Source: Psychrobacter immobilis
GTDB taxonomy: Bacteria; Pseudomonadota; Gammaproteobacteria; Pseudomonadales; Moraxellaceae
DNA: 64,000 bases
Assembly: GCF_904846235.1 (NCBI RefSeq)
Contig: NZ_CAJGZN010000017.1
Span: forward strand, 1-64,000
Direction of reading: 5' to 3'
Shown one piece after another: positions 56,940 through 64,000 of the stretch. The notes beneath the pieces are model-generated. The model worked only from the letters and a program-made list of their open reading frames with translations. It searched no databases and was not told the origin of the DNA. The position numbers and the translations under genes are program-made. How positions within the stretch are numbered: the first letter of the stretch is position 1; every line of letters begins with the position of its first letter.

Positions 56940-58592
56940 TTAATTGCCAGTTAGCAATTTATTGGCAGGATAACTAATTTGGGAGGTTGAACGTATTACT
57001 TGTGATTGTTTACTTGGTAAGTTAAATTCCCACGCCACCATACCTTGATTATCATTCCAATCTCGCTCAGTCACAGGCGGCGTATGCGTCACCGCAACCT
57101 TTAAACTATCGTCACGACTGATAGGTTCACTGCCCAGTACTTGTAAGCGTACGCTACGATTGTGCTGATTGGTAAACTGATAGGCTTTGGTGGTCGTCAG
57201 TGTTTGCGTACGGTTTAGCACGCCTTTCTCACCTTGCTTATCTTCATTGGTCAGCTCTTTTACGAGCATATTTGAGTCACGACCAAATCCAATCCCCTGC
57301 TCTTTTAGCACTTGATAATTATAACGTGACTGACCTACATAGTTGTCATCACGGTACAACTGTAGTGAACCATCGACCCAGTCCGGCGTCAAAAACGGCG
57401 CTGACGCATACCAGTAGGCAGCAGTCTCAACACTTGGCGTACTGCGAATCCAGAGCTTACTATTACCTGACTGCTCCCCAATCACTGTTCGTACGCGCCT
57501 CCCGTCACTCGGAATACTGACCAACTGCGGTAAACGATACTCGATGATGCCATTTTTATTTTGGCTACTGACCGTGAAATTAGGTAGCGGTGCCATAGCT
57601 GCCCCTGCTCCTTTATTATAAGCAGGCTCTTCCATCATAACAGGGGACGCATCCATCATAGGTAGTTTACGTCTTACTCGAGCATCTTCGCTCTCTTCAT
57701 ACAATGATAGACGTTGTACATACGGCAGTTGCCCCGTCGTCCTTTGATTGGGATTAACGGTGCTGAGTGTCAGTGGTACGTTTGTCCAGTTCTCGCCAGT
57801 TTGCTGAGCAATAATCGCAGAGGCTGTGATACTTAATTGGTCACTATTTGTGTTTAGTTGAGCTTGATACGCAGGTTCCCAACCTGCACCTTGCACTTGA
57901 TAATGCAACTTAATACTAGTTGGCGAGCGGCTTGCCGTACGTACACTCACCTGTGTCACCTTGTTAAAGGTCGATGTCGCGCTGCCTGCCATCAGTTGAT
58001 TCAGTGCATCTTGGGCACGCGCTTGTCGCTGTTGAATCTCTAAAATTCTTTGGTTAATACTGGTCGCTTGAGTTTCTATATCGCGGGCATTATTGGCAAT
58101 CGTACTATCTGTATTGACTTGCGTGGCTTTGGTCAAATTCTGCAAGTAGGCCTTTGCTAACCGTGCTGCTTCTAATTCAGCATTGATATTGGCTAGGGTA
58201 TTTTGCTGCGTCTGTACCTTGGCATCACCTTGATACTGACACTGGGCTGCCTGCTCACCTGTCAGCTCTTCGATACTGACTTCCCCAACGTTGACACTGC
58301 CTGTCGCCTGTACGCTTAGGCTTTCTTTATCCATATAAGGTGACAGGCACGAAAACACCACCGTTTGCTCACCGCTACCTGTGACTGGCAATGCGCGCGT
58401 CACGCTCGCCAGCCCTTGATAAATAGTCACTTGCTCGACGCTACTGGTGGCCGCTTGTGCCGAAGACAATCCCAAAATGGCACTACTACTAAGTACAAAT
58501 GGCAGGATAGCAAATTTAGTTATTTGATTAAGCGGCGGTAATACGCTGCCATGGCCTGTTGAGACAGGCGAATCCGTTAATTGTGCGTTCAT
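56940..58592 (-). CDS. DUF4139 (MuiA-like) exported protein
   Basis: 550 residues. An atypically long N-region precedes a signal-like helix (about 26-47, FAILPFVLSSSAILGLSSAQA) with AQA cleavage. Then come DUF4140 (about 52-150, VEQVTIYQGLASVTRALPV), a coiled coil (about 150-200, rich in Gln/Arg/Ala) and DUF4139 to the C-terminus (VSVRTASRSPTSIKLHYQVQGAGWEPAYQ). Members named mucoidy inhibitor A exist, but no mechanism is established. Predicted periplasmic. Divergent from urtA. Confidence 0.87.
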   Translation of the reverse strand: MNAQLTDSPVSTGHGSVLPPLNQITKFAILPFVLSSSAILGLSSAQAATSSVEQVTIYQGLASVTRALPVTGSGEQTVVFSCLSPYMDKESLSVQATGSVNVGEVSIEELTGEQAAQCQYQGDAKVQTQQNTLANINAELEAARLAKAYLQNLTKATQVNTDSTIANNARDIETQATSINQRILEIQQRQARAQDALNQLMAGSATSTFNKVTQVSVRTASRSPTSIKLHYQVQGAGWEPAYQAQLNTNSDQLSITASAIIAQQTGENWTNVPLTLSTVNPNQRTTGQLPYVQRLSLYEESEDARVRRKLPMMDASPVMMEEPAYNKGAGAAMAPLPNFTVSSQNKNGIIEYRLPQLVSIPSDGRRVRTVIGEQSGNSKLWIRSTPSVETAAYWYASAPFLTPDWVDGSLQLYRDDNYVGQSRYNYQVLKEQGIGFGRDSNMLVKELTNEDKQGEKGVLNRTQTLTTTKAYQFTNQHNRSVRLQVLGSEPISRDDSLKVAVTHTPPVTERDWNDNQGMVAWEFNLPSKQSQVIRSTSQISYPANKLLTGN

Positions 58593-58802
58593 ACATCATT
58601 CCTTAGCAGTACAATCCATCATGGCAGCTACGCATTGGCTCAACGCGCAAAATAGTAACTATCTTAGAGAGATTACCGTAGCCGTTTTACAGGTCTTTGG
58701 CAATAAATGCTTTTGGCAGACAGCATTTTTAGTAAAAATCGCCTTATCGATAAATCTCTTCATATGGTAGCTCTTCAATTTTAAAAATTTGGTTTTCTGT
58801 AT

Positions 58803-58860
58803 TGCACCATTTTTTTGTTCATCTCCCCTTTATGGTGCAGTTTATTAGCCATCCTGCACT
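58803..58860 (+). promoter_or_regulatory. NtrC-like half-sites upstream of urtA
   Basis: TGCACC (58803-58808), GGTGCA (58834-58839) and TGCACT (58855-58860) match halves of the TGCACC-N5-GGTGCA type NtrC site. No complete site with 5-bp spacing is seen; the first two form an inverted pair 25 bp apart. They lie about 100-155 bp before the predicted urt start point, the usual enhancer distance. Confidence 0.45.
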
Positions 58861-58929
58861 AAATTAATGAATATATTAATCAGAACCTAATTATTGCTCA
58901 ATTATTACTCGATTATTGGCTTTTTTAAC

Positions 58930-58946
58930 TTGGCACGGAACTTGAA
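58930..58946 (+). promoter_or_regulatory. Sigma54-type promoter of the urt genes
   Basis: TTGGCACGGAACTTGAA fits YTGGCACGrNNNTTGCW at all fixed positions except the C of the -12 GC, which is A. Transcription would start near 58957, about 45 bp before urtA. Urea uptake is commonly nitrogen-regulated, which supports the call. Confidence 0.65.
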
Positions 58947-59003
58947 CTCTTAATAGGTGTTCAGGAACATTATTTTACCTTTTGTATTTATTAGGAGATG
59001 TCC

Positions 59004-60356
59004 ATGTTTTCGTTACCAACTTTAGCCAATCCTCAATTTGTTGAGACTCATATGCACGGCAAAATCAAATCACGCTTCTCATTATTAGCGATTGCTGTCG
59101 TTGGTAGCTTGAGTCTCGCGGGCTGTCAAAAGCCTGCCGAAACGGCGACAGCCACAGAGACAACAGCCGAAACCACTACAGAGACAACGACTACCCCTGC
59201 CGCTGATGGCGACACGATCAAAGTGGGCATCTTACATTCGCTATCTGGCACCATGGCCATCTCTGAAACTTCTCTAAAAGACACGGCACTCATGACCATT
59301 GATGAGATCAATGCCAATGGCGGTGTACTCGGTAAGCAACTAGAACCAGTCGTCGTCGACCCTGCTTCTGATTGGCCATTGTTTGCCGAAAAAGCCCGTC
59401 AGCTGCTCACTCAAGACAAAGTAGATGTCATCTTTGGTGGTTGGACATCGGTATCACGCAAATCAGTACTGCCAGTGGTAGAAGAACTAAATGGATTAAT
59501 GTTTTATCCAGTGCAGTATGAAGGACAAGAGCAATCAGAAAATATTTTTTACACGGGTGCTGCACCAAATCAGCAAGCCATTCCGGCGGTAGAGTACTTA
59601 ATGAGTGAAGAAGGCGGCGGTGCAGAGCGCTTCGTATTGCTAGGTACTGATTATGTCTATCCACGCACCACCAACCAGATTTTAAAGGCATTTTTGAAAT
59701 CGAAAGGCGTGGCTGATGCAGACATCATGGAAGAATACACGCCATTTGGTTTCAGCAATTATCAAACCATCGTATCTAACGTCAAAAAATTCTCAACGGG
59801 TAAAAAGACTGCCGTTATCTCTACTATCAATGGCGACTCAAACGTTCCGTTCTATCGTGAGCTTGCCAACCAAGGTATCAAAGCGTCAGACATTCCAGTC
59901 ATGGCGTTCTCAGTCGGTGAAGAAGAGCTACGCGGTATCGATACCAGTCTGCTACAGGGGCATTTGGCGGCGTGGAACTATTTTATGTCGATCAAAAACC
60001 CAACCAACAGTGCCTTCACCAAACGCTATAAGCAGTATGCATTGGACCAAAAACTACCAAATGCTGAAAAAGTCGTGACCAATGATCCAATGGAAGCGAC
60101 TTATGTCGGTATCAACATGTGGAAGCAAGCTGTCGAAAAAGCAGGTACGACTGATGTCGACAAAGTGCGTATCAGCATGGCGGGACAAACGTTTGATGCA
60201 CCTTCTGGCTACACGCTAAAAATGGATGAAGAAAACCATCACCTATGGAAGCCTGTCATGATTGGTCAAATTCGTGCCGACGGACAGTTTGATACGATTT
60301 TTAAAACACCAGAAGTCATTCAAGCGCAGCCTTGGAGCGAATACATTCCTAAATAA
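59004..60356 (+). CDS. urtA: Urea ABC transporter substrate-binding protein
   Basis: Periplasmic binding protein that delivers urea to UrtBC. 450 residues from the ATG at 59004, which has AGGAG six bases upstream; the ATG at 58998 touches it. A lipoprotein signal lies after a short N-terminal stretch (KSRFSLLAIAVVGSLSLAGC), so a start at the internal ATG 59052 is conceivable. The mature part opens with a Thr/Glu/Ala linker and then TIKVGILHSLSGTMAISE, FGGWTSVSRKSVLPVVEE, NGLMFYPVQYEGQE and FYTGAAPNQQ, all UrtA hallmarks. Length is typical. Confidence 0.96.
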   Translation: MFSLPTLANPQFVETHMHGKIKSRFSLLAIAVVGSLSLAGCQKPAETATATETTAETTTETTTTPAADGDTIKVGILHSLSGTMAISETSLKDTALMTIDEINANGGVLGKQLEPVVVDPASDWPLFAEKARQLLTQDKVDVIFGGWTSVSRKSVLPVVEELNGLMFYPVQYEGQEQSENIFYTGAAPNQQAIPAVEYLMSEEGGGAERFVLLGTDYVYPRTTNQILKAFLKSKGVADADIMEEYTPFGFSNYQTIVSNVKKFSTGKKTAVISTINGDSNVPFYRELANQGIKASDIPVMAFSVGEEELRGIDTSLLQGHLAAWNYFMSIKNPTNSAFTKRYKQYALDQKLPNAEKVVTNDPMEATYVGINMWKQAVEKAGTTDVDKVRISMAGQTFDAPSGYTLKMDEENHHLWKPVMIGQIRADGQFDTIFKTPEVIQAQPWSEYIPK

Positions 60357-60392
60357 AACATCTCCTAAGTAAAGTGGTACTGAAAAGCGAAT

Positions 60393-60460
60393 GGAGAGTA
60401 GCCAGATGGATAAACGATATAAATACACGACCCATCACCTACTCTCCACATTTATTTTTA
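60393..60460 (+). terminator. Long hairpin between urtA and urtB, possible attenuator
   Basis: GGAGAGTAG (60393-60401) pairs with CTACTCTCC (60439-60447), with an inner ATGG/CCAT helix. T-rich sequence follows, though not a clean T-run. It could limit urtBCD expression or protect the urtA 3' end. Confidence 0.5.
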
Positions 60461-60572
60461 ACACTTATTCTCAACTTTTAAATACCTCCAAACCTTATCA
60501 ACACTTCTACTGCTTAGTCCGCTAAGCAATAGAAGCTAAGGGTTTGTTGTCTGTAAAAACAGGGAGCCGCAC

Positions 60573-62411
60573 ATGCAGCGCCATATTTTATGCCCCTTTG
60601 CAGGGCAAACATCGTCTAAAAATGGTAATAACCCACAAGCATCAGTCAGTGAAGTCATGCAGCAGGCGGCTCATTTTTCAATTTATGTGCCTCTGCGGTT
60701 ACTTGCATTGATGGCATTATGCATAACAACTTTCACCACCACAGCGTATGCGGATCATGATGGTCAGGTACATGACCACGATACGAATACCGTTCATAGT
60801 GAGCAATCACTGGTCACGACTGCGAACGTATCTACTTCTACTCAAGCCAGCACATCAGGTACCTCAAATATTTCAACAGTAACTTCTACAAGTTCAGGCG
60901 ATGCCATTCAACAATTTGTAGCGGGTGATTTTAGCCAGCGTCAAACCATGTTAAGTGATTGGCCAGGCTCGGTTGAAAGTTTAGATAGTTTGGTTGAATT
61001 TATTGCCAATGATGAGCTATATCAAGGCAACGGTGGGCAAACGTATTTATTGAATAAAGAAGATCAGCTGTTTACTTATCCTGATAAAAAAGAGACTGAC
61101 GATTGGCCAAGTGATTTATCACAAATCACCCTGACTAATGCCCTTCGCTCAGCGCTCATCTTTGGACAGGCTAAGGTAAAGCTAGCTTCTGACAAGCCCG
61201 CACAGCGCCTGCAAGCTGTAGAGATTTTGGCCGATAATATTGACCAAGTAGATCCAGCTATTATTATGATCGCAGCAGGAAATGAGGACAGCGCTAAAGT
61301 CAAAAAGGCACTAACTGCTCTACAGGCGCGTATTGATTTCAAAAACGGCGACCTGCCCACTCAGATTGCAGCGGTCAATCTACTTGCAGATAGTGATAAC
61401 CCACAAGTTTTGGTCGATATCGAGTCTGCCCTCGCGGCTGATGGCTTAGATGCCTCGCTCAAAGCTGCACTTATCGATGCTGAATCTAGCGTGTCACGTC
61501 GTATTGAAATAAGTACATGGACAGGTCATATCTTCACCGGTATGAGTACCGCCAGTATTTTACTGCTAGCGGCGCTTGGTCTTGCCATTACCTTTGGCCT
61601 GCTTGGCGTTATTAATATGGCGCACGGTGAGCTAATTATGATTGGTGCTTATACCACTTATATGGTGCAAAACTTCTTTCAAGCTTATATGCCAAATATG
61701 GCAGGTTGGTATTTGCTTGCCGCTATTCCAGCTGCTTTTTTAGTTAGTGCCATCATCGGTATGATAATCGAGCGCATTGTCATTCGTCCACTATATGGTC
61801 GTGAGCTAGAGACCTTACTGGCGACCTTTGGCGTCAGTCTGATTTTAATGCAACTAGTACGGATGATTTTTGGTGCGCAAAACGTTGAAGTCAGTAACGT
61901 GGCATGGCTCAGCGGCGCGTATCAAGTGTCATCAAGCCTTGTACTACCTTATAACCGTATTGCCATTATCGTATTCACGGTCATCGTCGTAGCGCTATTG
62001 GTTTACTTACTCAACAAAACGCGCTTTGGTTTGTTTATACGTGCCGTCACTCAAAATCGCCAAATGGCACGTGCTGTCGGCATCCCCTCTGCACGTATCG
62101 ATATGATGGCATTTGGTCTGGGCTCTGGTCTGGCTGGTATGGCTGGGTGTGCCCTTGCCCAAGTAGGCAACGTCGGTCCTGATTTGGGACAAACCTATAT
62201 CATTGATACGTTTTTAGTCGTCGTCGTTGGCGGTGTCGGACAAGTATGGGGCGCAGTACTGGCCGCCTTGGGACTTGGTATTAGCGGTACGGTACTTGAG
62301 ATTGGTATCGGTGCGGTATTGGCAAAGATTGTGTTGTTGGTTCTTGTGATTCTGTTTATTCAGAAACGGCCACAAGGTTTATTTGCACTCAAAGGCCGCT
62401 TTGTCGAATAA
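60573..62411 (+). CDS. urtB: Urea ABC transporter permease UrtB
   Basis: Inner-membrane permease of the LivH type. 612 residues: hydrophobic signal-like segment (about 43-62, LRLLALMALCITTFTTTAYA), a His/Asp/Ser/Thr-rich stretch (DHDGQVHDHDTNTVHSEQ), an alpha-helical periplasmic domain to about 320 typical of long UrtB proteins, then about eight membrane helices from TGMSTASILLLAALGLAITFGLLGVINMAHGELIMIGAY. The EAA-like loop is near GLGSGLAGMAGCALAQVGNVGPDLGQ. Well-placed GGGAG before the ATG. It nearly abuts urtC (10 bp). Confidence 0.95.
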   Translation: MQRHILCPFAGQTSSKNGNNPQASVSEVMQQAAHFSIYVPLRLLALMALCITTFTTTAYADHDGQVHDHDTNTVHSEQSLVTTANVSTSTQASTSGTSNISTVTSTSSGDAIQQFVAGDFSQRQTMLSDWPGSVESLDSLVEFIANDELYQGNGGQTYLLNKEDQLFTYPDKKETDDWPSDLSQITLTNALRSALIFGQAKVKLASDKPAQRLQAVEILADNIDQVDPAIIMIAAGNEDSAKVKKALTALQARIDFKNGDLPTQIAAVNLLADSDNPQVLVDIESALAADGLDASLKAALIDAESSVSRRIEISTWTGHIFTGMSTASILLLAALGLAITFGLLGVINMAHGELIMIGAYTTYMVQNFFQAYMPNMAGWYLLAAIPAAFLVSAIIGMIIERIVIRPLYGRELETLLATFGVSLILMQLVRMIFGAQNVEVSNVAWLSGAYQVSSSLVLPYNRIAIIVFTVIVVALLVYLLNKTRFGLFIRAVTQNRQMARAVGIPSARIDMMAFGLGSGLAGMAGCALAQVGNVGPDLGQTYIIDTFLVVVVGGVGQVWGAVLAALGLGISGTVLEIGIGAVLAKIVLLVLVILFIQKRPQGLFALKGRFVE

Positions 62412-62421
62412 GGAGACTCCT

Positions 62422-63492
62422 ATGATACTGACCAAATTACTGTCTGATACGCCGCGTAGTGCTGTTTTAATTGGCTTATGTTTTGCCGTACTACTCATAC
62501 TGCCTTGGCTACATCTTATGCCAGAGACTTCAGCCTTTCACCTTTCAGCCTACTGGATTACCCTAATTGGCAAAATCATGGCACTAGCGATGGTCGCTCT
62601 GGCGCTAGATCTCGTCTGGGGCTATGCCGGTATTTTGAGCTTAGGACATGGCCTGTACTTTGCCTTGGGTGGTTATGCATTTGGCATGTACCTAACACGC
62701 GAAACGGCAGGCGATGCGCTTCCTGATTTTATGCGATTTTTGAGCTGGACTGAGATGCCATGGTATTGGGCTGGCACGCAGCACTTTTGGTGGGCAGTCG
62801 CACTGGTCGTATTAGTGCCTGGCTTGGTTGCTTTTCTCTTTGGTTTTTTCGCCTTTCGCTCCAAAATCAAAGGCGTTTATTTTTCTATCATCACTCAAGC
62901 CATGGTCTATGCAGCAGCCTTGCTATTCTTCCGTAATGAGACAGGCTTTGGTGGCAATAATGGCTTTACTGGTTTTACTACCCTTCTCGGCTACGACATT
63001 ACCGCTGCCTCTACTCGTTCAATGCTGTGCTTTGTCACGGCCTTAGCATTGTTAGTCTCTTATATGGGTTTACGTCATTTAATGAACCAACCTTATGGGC
63101 GAGTGCTTGGCGCTATTCGTGATAGCGAAAATCGCTTGCAGTATTTGGGCTACCGTACTCTGTGGTACAAGCTATCTGCTTGGGTATTATCCGCTGTCAT
63201 TGCTGGTATCGCAGGTGCGCTATACGTACCGCAAGTAGGCATTATCAATCCGAGTGAAATGAACCCAGTGAACTCGATTGAGATAGCCGTTTGGGTAGCG
63301 ACTGGTGGTAGAGGAAGCTTAATTGGCGCTATCTTAGGTACTGGTGTGGTGAATGCTGTGAAAACCTACTTTACGGTCGCCTACCCTGAATTTTGGCTAT
63401 TGATATTAGGTGGACTGTTCGTCGTCGTTACGTTGTTTTTACCCAATGGCATTATGGGCTTGTTCGATCGATTCAAAAAGGAGAAGCAGTAA
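62422..63492 (+). CDS. urtC: Urea ABC transporter permease UrtC
   Basis: Second permease, LivM type, 356 residues from the ATG at 62422, which has AAGGAG before it; an upstream start at 62383 overlaps urtB and lacks one. Eight or more membrane helices; typical blocks are MALAMVALALDLVWGYAGILSLGHGLYFALGGY and IAGALYVPQVGIINPSEMNP. Its stop overlaps the urtD start by one base (TAATG), indicating translational coupling. Confidence 0.96.
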   Translation: MILTKLLSDTPRSAVLIGLCFAVLLILPWLHLMPETSAFHLSAYWITLIGKIMALAMVALALDLVWGYAGILSLGHGLYFALGGYAFGMYLTRETAGDALPDFMRFLSWTEMPWYWAGTQHFWWAVALVVLVPGLVAFLFGFFAFRSKIKGVYFSIITQAMVYAAALLFFRNETGFGGNNGFTGFTTLLGYDITAASTRSMLCFVTALALLVSYMGLRHLMNQPYGRVLGAIRDSENRLQYLGYRTLWYKLSAWVLSAVIAGIAGALYVPQVGIINPSEMNPVNSIEIAVWVATGGRGSLIGAILGTGVVNAVKTYFTVAYPEFWLLILGGLFVVVTLFLPNGIMGLFDRFKKEKQ

Positions 63493-64000
63493 TGCTAAAT
63501 GATAAACCGTCAACGACTGAGCAAATTATTAATGAGTATGGACGTACTCATGGCGGTACTGGCCGCAGTCACCCAAAGCCATCAGGCGTCGATTTTAGCC
63601 ATGGCATTGCATTATATTTAGAAGATTTAAGTGTTTGGTTCGACTCTTTCCGCGCACTCAATAACTTATCGCTATATATCGAAGAAGGTGAGCTACGCTG
63701 TATTATCGGCCCAAATGGCGCTGGTAAAACCACATTGATGGATGTCATTACAGGTAAAACCCGTCCTACGGAAGGCAGCGTGTTTTTTGGTCAGACTCAT
63801 AACCTTGCCAGCTTATCTACCGAAGAAATCGCTGAAGCGGGTATCGGCCGTAAGTTTCAAAAACCTACTGTTTTTGAGAACTTTACGGTAATGGATAATC
63901 TGTTACTTGCTGCGCCAAAAGACAAACGTGTGGTCAAAAGCTTATTTAACAAACTCAATGCCGATACTCGCGATACCCTCGACGCTACCCTACAGCAGAT
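63492..64000 (+). CDS. urtD: Urea ABC transporter ATP-binding protein UrtD (cut by the window end)
   Basis: First 169 codons. After an N-terminal tail of about 35 residues (MLNDKPSTTEQIINEYGRTH...) comes LYLEDLSVWFDSFRALNNLSLYIEEGELR, then Walker A GPNGAGKT (73-80) and GIGRKFQKPTVFENFTVMDNL, a LivG/UrtD-type Q-loop. The signature motif and Walker B lie outside the window. UrtE and urease genes might follow. Confidence 0.92.
   Translation, partial: MLNDKPSTTEQIINEYGRTHGGTGRSHPKPSGVDFSHGIALYLEDLSVWFDSFRALNNLSLYIEEGELRCIIGPNGAGKTTLMDVITGKTRPTEGSVFFGQTHNLASLSTEEIAEAGIGRKFQKPTVFENFTVMDNLLLAAPKDKRVVKSLFNKLNADTRDTLDATLQQ

Overview
The window reads as chromosomal DNA of a gammaproteobacterium of the Moraxellaceae, most probably Psychrobacter. 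This rests on moderate-to-low GC, the character of the proteins (acidic, Ala/Gln/Asn/Asp-rich linkers and N-terminal extensions) and gene neighbourhoods such as hisIE-tatABC and rpmI-rplT-pheST-ihfA. The genus is inference; no rRNA gene lies inside the window. Almost every gene is a housekeeping gene. There is no prophage, CRISPR array, tRNA or intact insertion sequence that I can see.

Left edge (1-680): two consensus sigma70 promoters, each with a 16-bp spacer, point leftwards in tandem and look like rRNA operon P1/P2, so a 16S gene probably starts just outside the window. 0.7-10.7 kb: a uracil-DNA-glycosylase-family protein, upp, a YdfG-like dehydrogenase, an unassigned protein with faint ADP-ribosyltransferase-like features, an alpha/beta hydrolase, a DUF1653 protein, tyrS, anmK, a FabF-type ketosynthase and a coiled-coil protein. 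10.8-20.6 kb: aminopeptidase P, a POT peptide transporter, a membrane-anchored Ala/Glu-rich protein, lnt, corC, a DUF4105 (Lnb-type) membrane protein and a YcgN protein. 20.7-29.4 kb: a dienelactone hydrolase, a giant DUF2339 membrane protein, ylqF/rbgA, a GIY-YIG/DUF4357 protein, mutY and tesB. 29.7-40.7 kb: rapA, a hydroxyacid dehydrogenase, a flavin monooxygenase, an RluA-type pseudouridine synthase, trxA, rho with a long leader, a glycine-zipper lipoprotein and a YpfJ-type metallopeptidase.

41-54 kb: an acidic lipoprotein; ihfA, pheT, pheS, rplT and rpmI on the minus strand; a hotdog thioesterase; hisIE; tatABC preceded by four 13-bp repeats; a UvrD/FBH1-like helicase; dusC; and a 176-bp MITE-like element whose end coincides with the stop codon of a MAPEG gene. 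54.5-58.6 kb: OsmC-like protein, rppH, an NRDE protein and a DUF4139 protein. 59-64 kb: urtA, urtB, urtC and the start of urtD (urea ABC importer), preceded by a sigma54-type promoter with NtrC-like half-sites, which implies nitrogen control.

I found no clear undescribed multi-gene system. The best leads are the MITE-like element, the sigma54/NtrC region of urtA, the DUF4105 gene beside corC-lnt, the rho leader, the tatA repeats and several long hairpins that lack a U-tract.
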